DNA of 39,208 bases, taken from IMG/VR virus record IMGVR_UViG_3300044613_002337, positions 1 through 39,208 of that record. One strand, written 5' to 3'. Under the pieces are notes generated by a model that had not been told where the DNA came from, made no database searches, and saw nothing but the letters and a program-made list of their open reading frames with translations. The stretch comes from a virus. Shown piece after piece: positions 33,630 to 39,208 of this stretch. The stretch's first letter is position 1; each line of letters starts with the position of its first letter. The position numbers and the translations under genes were made by a program.

Positions 33630-35837
33630 TTATTGAAAAACTGCTTGTCTTTTAAGAGTATTATTTAGTAATTCATTATCCCCTAAACCAGAAACCACAA
33701 AATCCTCCACTATAAAGTTATGCTCACTTTCAAATAAAAGATTACCATCTATTTCTAAATTATAAAAATTATCCACATATTGAATACCTAATTCAACACC
33801 TGGTGCTTCAAAAATTGGTTTCCATTCTCCATTATCATAGAATGGATGTAATCTATCGGAAATCATTCCTTTATATTTTACAACCTCAACAACATCATTT
33901 GTAGGGTGTATTAATTTATCAGTTACAACACCTCTTACATATTTACCGTCTTTGTAACTTAAAATACAATCTCCTATTTCTATATCAATAATATTTTTAA
34001 AACTACCATCTTCCATTTCAACTTTGGTTTCAGCAGTGAAACACGATGTTGTTGTTGTAACTTTATTATGAACTAAAATGTTTTCTGCAAAATAAGTATG
34101 ATTATCTTTAACATCAATTAAGTGATATACTTTGAATTCACCTTTTAAAGATTCAATTGATTTAACTTTTACAAGAATACCATCTTTATTAAATAACAAA
34201 TTACCTACTTTAATATCTTGTGCGTGAGACCATCCGTGTTCCTCAACATAAAATTTATGTAAAGGTGTACTTTTAACTTCATCACCATTTTCAGTTACAA
34301 TATAAATAAGTTCATTTTGAGTAGAAACACGAATACTTGTAGCCGTACCTGCTCCATATTTTCCTTGTTCATTATTGTAAGTAAGTAAAACATCAGTAGT
34401 AGTTAAATCTTCAATGTTTTTATATGTACCATCATTTAACAATATACGAGTTCCTGCTGGGAAACAGTTGTGGGTTACAATCTTAATATTGATATCATTA
34501 TCATATAATGCAAATGTATCAGTTTCTTCCAAATCTAAAATGTAAGTTGAAAGTCCTTCTTCGTTTAAAACTTCAAAATCATTATCAGTAATATCAATAA
34601 GATTACCATCTAATTTGAATACCTTATGTTCTCCTGGTATAATTCCTGCAACTTCTTCGTATCTAATTAAATCAGAAACACTATCATAAATAAGAATATG
34701 TTGACCACCATTTGCTCTAAACGAACCACTACCATAGTATAAATGAGATACTAGATTATTTGGAAGTGATTGTTCTATTTTATTTATTAAAACCGAAGAT
34801 GTAACATAAGAACCACTTGGTAAAGTTTGTCCAGGATAACTCCAACTTGTAAATACCATAACACTATCGGTATCAGGTGTTCCTTCTATACAAAAAGATT
34901 TATAAGAACCGCCAATTTCAACATCAGATATTTGTACAGGATTTCCATCCGAATCACTAATTAATTCTTCTTCAAAAATACCACCCCATGAATTATCAGT
35001 AATAAATTTAGGAAAGTTTGTTGTAAATTCATAATAATGTTTAGATGAAAGGTTAGATTCATCAATAAAAGATAAAGATTCTGGTTTTTCAAAAACTGCA
35101 GTAGGTTCAATTGTTACCAAATTTATTACATCTAATTCAGAACCATATATTATGTTAAATGTACGAATTGATTTATGTCTAATGTCATCGGTATCTTCAT
35201 AATTCATTAAAATATTAGATTCAATATATGATTGAGATATAAATGAATCAAACGAATTTTCTAAACTTACACCATCTTGTGTTTGTATTTTATAAAAAGA
35301 TAATGGATATCTAGCATAAGTTTCATCTTTTATAACAATATCCGGTATATTTTCGGAATTAACAACTCTTTGTAATCCATCATAAAAAAATTCCGATGAT
35401 GAAATATACATAGAAGGTATTGAACCAGTTTCGGATGCATCTATAAATAATTTATGTAATTCAAATGATGATTTACAATATTCACTATCAAATACAGCAG
35501 ATTCATCATACGCTAATCTTAATATAAATTTATTATCAGAATCTTCAACATTTGTTGGATAAACAGTTGATATATCTTCTTCGTATATAACAAATGAGGT
35601 AATGTTAGGTTGTGATTGAATACTTTGAGATAAAAAAGTTAAAAACCCACTTTGGAATGGTTTGTGAATTACCTCCAATGAATCGATATTATTATCAGAT
35701 AATATTGAAAAGAATTCAGTAAAATCAAGTTGAGATACTGAACTACTCCAGAATCCAGTATCGGTATTTAATTCCAATAATCTCAAATTACCAGTTGAGT
35801 CTTTTACAAAATCTGCGGAAAATAGTGTTCCTTTCAT
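33630..35837 (-). CDS. ATP-grasp-like protein with two tandem C-terminal Hint (intein-like) domains
   Basis: 735 aa. The N-terminus has SADFVKDSTGNLRLLELNTD (residues 7-26), like the last ATP/metal-binding strand of ATP-grasp enzymes, and FILRLAYDESA (about 105-115) like an earlier one, so the order looks swapped against the classic fold. Residues of about 150-457 are beta-rich. A Hint domain begins at C458 (CFPAGTRILL), has STPLHKF as block B and ends NILVHN at 591 before K592, so no nucleophile follows for splicing. A second Hint begins at C599 (CFTAETKVEM), has SDRLHPF, and ends FVVSG instead of HN. Self-cleavage rather than splicing is expected. A late-type element lies 27 bases before the start. 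It may be virion-associated. Confidence 0.82.
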   Translation of the reverse strand: MKGTLFSADFVKDSTGNLRLLELNTDTGFWSSSVSQLDFTEFFSILSDNNIDSLEVIHKPFQSGFLTFLSQSIQSQPNITSFVIYEEDISTVYPTNVEDSDNKFILRLAYDESAVFDSEYCKSSFELHKLFIDASETGSIPSMYISSSEFFYDGLQRVVNSENIPDIVIKDETYARYPLSFYKIQTQDGVSLENSFDSFISQSYIESNILMNYEDTDDIRHKSIRTFNIIYGSELDVINLVTIEPTAVFEKPESLSFIDESNLSSKHYYEFTTNFPKFITDNSWGGIFEEELISDSDGNPVQISDVEIGGSYKSFCIEGTPDTDSVMVFTSWSYPGQTLPSGSYVTSSVLINKIEQSLPNNLVSHLYYGSGSFRANGGQHILIYDSVSDLIRYEEVAGIIPGEHKVFKLDGNLIDITDNDFEVLNEEGLSTYILDLEETDTFALYDNDINIKIVTHNCFPAGTRILLNDGTYKNIEDLTTTDVLLTYNNEQGKYGAGTATSIRVSTQNELIYIVTENGDEVKSTPLHKFYVEEHGWSHAQDIKVGNLLFNKDGILVKVKSIESLKGEFKVYHLIDVKDNHTYFAENILVHNKVTTTTSCFTAETKVEMEDGSFKNIIDIEIGDCILSYKDGKYVRGVVTDKLIHPTNDVVEVVKYKGMISDRLHPFYDNGEWKPIFEAPGVELGIQYVDNFYNLEIDGNLLFESEHNFIVEDFVVSGLGDNELLNNTLKRQAVFQ

Positions 35838-35864
35838 AGTGTTGTGTTTATTCGTTTATTCCTG

Positions 35865-35872
35865 TATAAATA
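35865..35872 (-). promoter_or_regulatory. Late-type promoter element, TATTTATA core
   Basis: Minus-strand context CTCATATTTATACAGG, 27 bases before the ATG of the Hint protein. No TTG at the host-like distance. Confidence 0.42.
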
Positions 35873-35900
35873 TGAGTATTACAAATAAATGATTATTATT

Positions 35901-36500
35901 CTATATTAAGTTTTGTTTTGGTTTAATATCAATTGTATTTCGTAATCTATTTCTATTATCTAATAGAGAATACGATTTTACTTTTTTAATTTCTAGATAG
36001 TTAGTTAATTTATCAATATCTACATTACTTTGATATAGATTTTCACAATATATATTTTCGTATGATATTAATAATTCAATTTGTGGTATATTAGATATTA
36101 ACTCTTTGTTTTTTTGTAATCTAGATTCCTCCTTTTTGATTTCTTCTTCATTTTCTGTTATCCATTCATTAGTTATTTCATAACAATCTCTCCAAATGTT
36201 AGAAGCCAATGCCCAGCAGTGTGATATCGCACACTCTCGTGTATCATTTCGTATCAAACCAATAATTTTATCCCAATTACTCCAATCGAACGTATCTAAT
36301 TCATTTTCTATTTCACTAATCAAATATTTTACTACCGTATTGTTTTTGTTTTTAGCCAATAATCGTATTTTATAAATACTCAATATATCCCCATTATCCA
36401 TTGTTGGTTCATGAATAGTTTCATACCTTTTTTCTGAACCAATCCAATTAAGTAAAGAGTATCCACCACTTCTACCCATCGCTATTATTAATATTCTCAT
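35901..36500 (-). CDS. Sulfotransferase-like protein
   Basis: 199 aa. The N-terminal MRILIIAMGRSGGYSLLNWI carries the P-loop-like 5'-phosphosulfate-binding loop (GRSGGYSLL, residues 9-17) followed by IHEP, typical of phage and bacterial sulfotransferase-like proteins. IRNDTRECAISHCWA is in the place of the 3'-phosphate-binding strand (RdP...S). Sulfotransferases pass sulfate from PAPS to hydroxyl or amino groups. No PAPS-synthesis gene is in the window, so the host would supply the donor. It shares one base with PhoH (TAATG), showing coupling to the early operon. Confidence 0.68.
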   Translation of the reverse strand: MRILIIAMGRSGGYSLLNWIGSEKRYETIHEPTMDNGDILSIYKIRLLAKNKNNTVVKYLISEIENELDTFDWSNWDKIIGLIRNDTRECAISHCWALASNIWRDCYEITNEWITENEEEIKKEESRLQKNKELISNIPQIELLISYENIYCENLYQSNVDIDKLTNYLEIKKVKSYSLLDNRNRLRNTIDIKPKQNLI

Positions 36501-37240
36501 TATTTACCATTCTTAATTGAGCCAGATATATTTGATGCAATCGCATAAAACGCATCGTATGCTTCTAATAGGGAATCAACTACTGGATGTCTATGGTTGG
36601 TAAGTAGGGTATGTGAATCCATATCCTTAATCTTCTTTGCAGCAGATACTAAAAACTTAAATCCACTTTCTCCTTTTGATTTTAAATCTACTTGTTGTGT
36701 ATCACCACACACCACCATTTTACTTCTCAATCCCAAACGAGATGTAATCATTTCCATTTGTTCGTTAGTACAATTTTGAGCCTCATCTACAATAATAAAT
36801 GAATCCAAAAATGTTCTACCTCGCATAAATGCAAGGGGTACAATTTCTACTGTCCCATCTTTTAAAATCTCATCTATTTTTTGTTTGTTGTAAAGTTGAT
36901 AAAAGTTTGCATAAACTGGCTGCATCCAAGGTTCCATCTTTTCGCGAAGGTCACCTGGTAGGAATCCAATTTCTTCTTTGGATACGGTAGGTCTTGTGAT
37001 GATGATTTGTTTAACTTCTTTCTTAAATAACATATCCAATGCAACCTGACACGCTAGGAGTGTTTTACCACTACCTGCTTTACCACTCAATATGGTAATT
37101 GCATTTGATAAAATCTTTTCTTTGGCTTGTTTTTGTTCTTCATTTAACTGAAGTTGAAATTTAATAGAACCTTTTGGTCGTTTTTGGTCTGCTATTTGTT
37201 CTGTCAATTCTCTATGTTTTGTTGATATATTTGATGCCAT
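36500..37240 (-). CDS. phoH: PhoH-like ATPase
   Basis: 246 aa, the usual phage PhoH length. Walker A GKAGSGKT (53-60), then IITRPTVSKEEIGFLPGD, the PhoH signature, Walker B IIVDEAQN (149-156) and VCGDTQQVDL are all present. It is an RNA/DNA-helicase-like P-loop ATPase of the phosphate-starvation family, extremely common in T4-like phages of aquatic bacteria, though its role there is unproven. It is followed by the sulfotransferase-like gene with one shared base, and lies 28 bases after the SIS gene. Confidence 0.96.
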   Translation of the reverse strand: MASNISTKHRELTEQIADQKRPKGSIKFQLQLNEEQKQAKEKILSNAITILSGKAGSGKTLLACQVALDMLFKKEVKQIIITRPTVSKEEIGFLPGDLREKMEPWMQPVYANFYQLYNKQKIDEILKDGTVEIVPLAFMRGRTFLDSFIIVDEAQNCTNEQMEMITSRLGLRSKMVVCGDTQQVDLKSKGESGFKFLVSAAKKIKDMDSHTLLTNHRHPVVDSLLEAYDAFYAIASNISGSIKNGK

Positions 37241-37268
37241 AAATTTTTTGTCTAACTAATGAAACTTA

Positions 37269-37769
37269 TTAAATTACAGAATGTAAAATTAGTTCGTGCA
37301 ATCCTTCAACAATTCCGTAATCTTTACTATCTACCCAAAAATGTAATTTTGAATGACTACCAAAGTTGGATTTCAATTTATTCTTTTCGGAATGACCCGA
37401 CATTGTAATCATATCAATAGAGTTATCTACACAATACTTCGCACAATTCAGTATATTTTTTGAATTACCTGATGATGATATTAATATTACCAATGTATCG
37501 CCCTCCACAAAGTGTTCTAAAAACATTTGATATGCGTTATCCCATCCGTAATCATTCGCATAACAACTCATTCTAGGAGTATCTCCGAACGCAATTGCTT
37601 TAACCCCTAACATTTTATGGTAATCCTCTGCTATATGTAACGCAACGGCATTACTACCACCATTACCTAATATAATGATATTACTATGATGATGTATTAA
37701 ATTTTTCAATGTTGCTAATTTACCCAATTCTATTTGGGATAAACATTTTTTATATTCTTGTAAATCCAT
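37269..37769 (-). CDS. SIS-domain sugar-phosphate isomerase (GmhA-like)
   Basis: 166 aa. The SIS fold motifs LGNGGSNAVALHIAEDY (34-50) and ISSSGNSKNIL (97-107) are clear, and VEGLHELILH (154-163) matches the GmhA C-terminal helix with its catalytic His. GmhA turns sedoheptulose-7-phosphate into heptose-7-phosphate, the first step to ADP-heptose for lipopolysaccharide. The phage protein is slightly short of bacterial GmhA (about 190 aa). A role in a nucleotide-sugar route for virion or host surface glycans is possible. DiaA-like SIS proteins that act in replication are an alternative. Confidence 0.88.
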   Translation of the reverse strand: MDLQEYKKCLSQIELGKLATLKNLIHHHSNIIILGNGGSNAVALHIAEDYHKMLGVKAIAFGDTPRMSCYANDYGWDNAYQMFLEHFVEGDTLVILISSSGNSKNILNCAKYCVDNSIDMITMSGHSEKNKLKSNFGSHSKLHFWVDSKDYGIVEGLHELILHSVI

Positions 37770-37776
37770 ATATGCT

Positions 37777-38013
37777 TTATAAATTTTCTACACTATTCCA
37801 TTTCTTTAAATCGCAACTACCCATAACAGGTGTGAATATCTTTTTACCCAACGGACACCCACATTCACCGCATATTTCGGTAAATACTACTGAAGGTTGT
37901 TTGGATGGGCATGTTTGACAAATAGTATATCGTTTTCCAGCTAATATAGTTTGCTCTGGTGTTGGGTTTGCAGCTCTTCTCCAACTTAAAAATATTTCTG
38001 ATACTTTGTTCAT
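37777..38013 (-). CDS. Small cysteine-rich zinc-ribbon protein (78 aa)
   Basis: Six cysteines form pairs C32-x2-C35 and C48-x2-C51-x-C53, plus C67: ICQTCPSKQP, ICGECGCPLGKK and GSCDLKKW. This CGxCGCPLxxK...CPlgKW pattern recurs in small proteins of many large phages, probably binding one or two zinc ions. The role is unknown. It overlaps the 100-aa gene by 4 bases (ATGA) and precedes the SIS gene by 7 bases, in the early leftward operon. Confidence 0.8.
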   Translation of the reverse strand: MNKVSEIFLSWRRAANPTPEQTILAGKRYTICQTCPSKQPSVVFTEICGECGCPLGKKIFTPVMGSCDLKKWNSVENL

Positions 38014-38312
38014 AAAGATTTGATTATATCATCGATTCGTTTACACTGCTCAAAAATTTCAAAATCTAGCATTCTCTGATGTATCCAATCCAATATTGAA
38101 CTATATTCTTCCTTTTTAACGGTAACGTATGCAGGTACTCCTTCAAACCTAAATACAACTAATTCTTTAGTTCCTTTAATTTTTTTGAAAACTTCGATTA
38201 AATCGATAATCTTAATCATCTGCTCTGCATTCATTTCTATCTTACTAATATATTCTTTCCAATCCAATTGGATGTAACTTCTTTCTAGGCTAGATAAAAC
38301 TTTGGCATTCAT
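38010..38312 (-). CDS. Hypothetical protein, first gene of the leftward early operon (100 aa)
   Basis: Begins MNAKVLSSLERSYIQLDWKE; mixed alpha/beta with a central strand pair (ELVVFRFEGVPAYVTVKKEE) and a helical C-terminus (FEIFEQCKRIDDIIKSL). No motif is recognised. It starts about 25 bases after a host-like promoter and is coupled to the zinc-ribbon gene, so it is among the earliest leftward products. A regulator or host-takeover protein would suit the position, but the sequence gives no direct clue. Confidence 0.75.
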   Translation of the reverse strand: MNAKVLSSLERSYIQLDWKEYISKIEMNAEQMIKIIDLIEVFKKIKGTKELVVFRFEGVPAYVTVKKEEYSSILDWIHQRMLDFEIFEQCKRIDDIIKSL

Positions 38313-38336
38313 ATAGATGTAGATGATTAGAGTATA

Positions 38337-38367
38337 ACAATATACTAATAATTATTAAATTTTCCAA
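38337..38367 (-). promoter_or_regulatory. Bacteroidota-type promoter for the leftward early operon
   Basis: TTG (38367-38365), 20-base spacer, TATATTGT box (38344-38337). The ATG lies 24 bases beyond. It is back to back with the rightward promoter at 38385-38415, only 17 bp away. Confidence 0.65.
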
Positions 38368-38384
38368 AATAACTGATTAAAAGC

Positions 38385-38415
38385 TTGTTTTTTATTTTCA
38401 TTTTTTGTACATTGG
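38385..38415 (+). promoter_or_regulatory. Bacteroidota-type promoter for the rightward 50-aa gene
   Basis: TTG (38385-38387), 20-base T-rich spacer, TACATTGG (38408-38415), 24 bases before the ATG. Two mismatches from TAnnTTTG. Confidence 0.55.
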
Positions 38416-38439
38416 ATTTGTTATGAAATAATACACTAT

Positions 38440-38592
38440 ATGAAAAACGAAACGGATATTCTAATAGAAATTGCAGAGTTAGAGGTTGAACTGGCACGAG
38501 AAATGCGGGAAGATATTCTACATGATATCAACATACTAAAAATAAGAACGGCAATTGCTACACTCCAATGGGTGTTAGGAGTTGAAAAATAA
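38440..38592 (+). CDS. Hypothetical 50-aa helical protein
   Basis: ATG at 38440, TAA at 38590-38592. The product starts MKNETDILIEIAELEVELAR and ends IRTAIATLQWVLGVEK; it looks like two amphipathic helices. It is the first rightward gene after the divergent control region. Tiny early proteins of this kind in T4-like phages often bind host proteins, but this one has no recognisable family. No cysteines or membrane helix. Confidence 0.68.
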   Translation: MKNETDILIEIAELEVELAREMREDILHDINILKIRTAIATLQWVLGVEK

Positions 38593-38606
38593 ATGTTAGA
38601 AAAAGC

Positions 38607-38637
38607 TAGGATTATTCGGTCTTTTTTCGTAGATTAG
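38607..38637 (+). promoter_or_regulatory. Host-like promoter for the rightward 69-aa gene
   Basis: TAG (38607-38609), 20-base spacer ending TTTTTTCG, then TAGATTAG (38630-38637). It departs from consensus at several places but copies the CTAGGA and TTTTTCGTA context of the HD-gene promoter and the duplicated module downstream. Confidence 0.5.
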
Positions 38638-38665
38638 TAGAGTAATAATAGTTAAACCCCTAACC
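38624..38665 (+). repeat. Duplicated promoter-leader module, copy 1
   Basis: From TTTTCGTA through TAGAGTAATAATAGTTAAAC to CCCCTAAC this leader matches 38931-38972 at roughly four of five positions, although the genes that follow are unrelated. The C-rich CCCCTAA tract is striking in such AT-rich DNA. Confidence 0.7.
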
Positions 38666-38674
38666 CCAAATCGT

Positions 38675-38884
38675 ATGTATAATTACAAAACTTACACCAA
38701 AGCCCAACTAATCGAATTAGTTAACTCAATTGAATCCACTATCCACTCTACATTGATGGCAGCAGAACCTGCTTCGAGGGAACACTCTTCCGAACTCCTT
38801 TCCCAACTGGCATTTGAGACTGGGTATCTGAAAGGTGGATTAAAGAGTGTAATATCACACATCCAAGCTGCAAAAAAATATTAA
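38675..38884 (+). CDS. Hypothetical 69-aa protein, rightward
   Basis: Begins MYNYKTYTKAQLIELVNSIE and ends FETGYLKGGLKSVISHIQAAKK; predicted largely helical, no cysteines. It is driven by its own promoter and a leader shared with the following gene. Base composition is visibly richer in C/G than the leftward genes. I recognise no family. Confidence 0.72.
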   Translation: MYNYKTYTKAQLIELVNSIESTIHSTLMAAEPASREHSSELLSQLAFETGYLKGGLKSVISHIQAAKKY

Positions 38885-38913
38885 AAATAATCCAAAAATA
38901 TTTTCACAAGCTC

Positions 38914-38944
38914 TTGGAATTGTGAGAAACTTTTCGTACATTTA
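38914..38944 (+). promoter_or_regulatory. Bacteroidota-type promoter for the last rightward gene
   Basis: TTG (38914-38916) in CTTGGA, 20-base spacer ending TTTTCG, then TACATTTA (38937-38944). One mismatch at the last box position. Confidence 0.66.
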
Positions 38945-38972
38945 TAGAGTAATAAGAGATAACCCCTAAAAC
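38931..38972 (+). repeat. Duplicated promoter-leader module, copy 2
   Basis: TTTTCGTACATTTATAGAG, then AATAAGAGATAACCCCTAAAAC. It keeps the GAGTAATAA and CCCCTAA blocks of copy 1 in the same order and nearly the same distance from the ATG. Confidence 0.7.
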
Positions 38973-38982
38973 CCCCCTAAAA

Positions 38983-39208
38983 ATGAGTAAGAAAATGAAA
39001 TTCGGATTTAACAAAATGACTTTTGAACTTCCATCTGCTTCCCTACAGACCAAAAAATGGGATAACAACAAACCATTTATCAATATGAATGCTAAAAACA
39101 CTGCGAGTGTGATTAAGCAATACGCAAAACAAAAGTACGGAAACTCCATAGTAGTTTGGGCTAATTCCGATGTCTATAGTGGTGGTTCTTCAGTACGAAT
39201 CAATGTGA
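38983..39208 (+). CDS. Partial protein, possibly LPD29-like, cut by right edge
   Basis: ATG at 38983, open to the edge (75 codons). It begins MSKKMKFGFNKMTFELPSAS and continues with KNTASVIKQYAKQKYGNS and VYSGGSSVRINV. The 'Ty..a..ik..lk..yp....v.s...SgGsSi.i' shape resembles the LPD29 small associated domain found in large polyvalent phage proteins. This is a loose resemblance by eye. It is preceded by a host-like promoter and the duplicated leader, so it is expressed early. Confidence 0.6.
   Translation, partial: MSKKMKFGFNKMTFELPSASLQTKKWDNNKPFINMNAKNTASVIKQYAKQKYGNSIVVWANSDVYSGGSSVRINV

Noticed and set aside
34068-34466. Classical splicing intein in the 735-aa protein
   Set aside because: The residue after the terminal Asn is Lys, not Cys/Ser/Thr, there is no homing-endonuclease insert, and the flanks do not join into a known extein.
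38904-39149. 81-aa minus-strand hydrophobic ORF
   Set aside because: It would run opposite the promoter, leader and coding part of the rightward edge gene; hydrophobicity results from A-rich antisense codons.
1-39208. tRNA, rRNA, CRISPR arrays, insertion sequences, integrase or attachment sites
   Set aside because: None could be recognised: no cloverleaf-like intergenic segment, no regularly spaced repeats, no transposase or recombinase motifs, and almost no intergenic space.

Overview
The window looks like part of the genome of a large, strictly lytic-type T4-like myovirus (tailed phage with a contractile tail) that probably infects a member of the Bacteroidota. The T4-like assignment rests on recognisable counterparts of baseplate gp25, gp6 and a gp5-type hub, a gp55-type late sigma factor, gp46/gp47 recombination functions and a zinc-ribbon/TOPRIM primase. 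PhoH, peptide deformylase, Hsp20, an HD hydrolase, a SIS isomerase and 2OG-Fe(II) oxygenases add the auxiliary gene set typical of aquatic T4-like phages. The host inference rests on the DNA: it is very AT-rich, starts are preceded by A-rich stretches rather than Shine-Dalgarno sequences, and eight promoters have a TTG-like box 20 bp before a TAnnTTTG-like box, which is the Bacteroidota housekeeping-sigma pattern. No tRNA, rRNA, CRISPR array, integrase or transposase was seen.

Layout: all genes from 1 to 38312 read leftward (minus strand). From right to left they are (a) 35901-38312, a small early/middle operon with PhoH, a SIS sugar-phosphate isomerase, a zinc-ribbon protein and a sulfotransferase-like protein; (b) 33630-35837, a large ATP-grasp-like protein carrying two tandem Hint (intein-like) domains; (c) 29069-33607, an accessory chemistry island with a 45-aa ORF, two 2OG-Fe(II) oxygenases, a DxD glycosyltransferase-like protein, an SDR-like protein, a radical SAM enzyme and an SGNH hydrolase; (d) 24028-29008, HD hydrolase, Hsp20, a coiled-coil membrane protein, UV endonuclease, nucleotidyltransferase, DUF2061 protein and peptide deformylase; (e) 21388-24026, late sigma factor and a NodU-type carbamoyltransferase; (f) 3959-21355, the baseplate/tail structural block; (g) 1-3928, a small ORF, a T7-type endonuclease I, primase and an Mre11-Rad50-like (gp47-gp46) protein that is one fused polypeptide. 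From 38440 to the right edge three small genes read rightward, so 38313-38439 is a divergent control region.

Two promoter classes can be read by eye. One is host-like (TTG/TAG-N20-TAnnTTTG) and lies before primase, UvdE, the HD gene, the 105-aa gene, the leftward early operon and the three rightward genes. The other is an extended -10-only element with core TATTTATA before structural genes and the Hint protein, which suits recognition by the phage gp55-like sigma. Two convincing intrinsic terminators are present (5145-5177 and 27411-27440).

The most unusual items are the in-frame SbcD-SbcC fusion, the tandem Hint protein followed by a very small ORF and a dense set of peptide/sugar-modifying enzyme families, paired palindromes upstream of Hsp20, and a duplicated promoter-leader module in front of the rightward genes.
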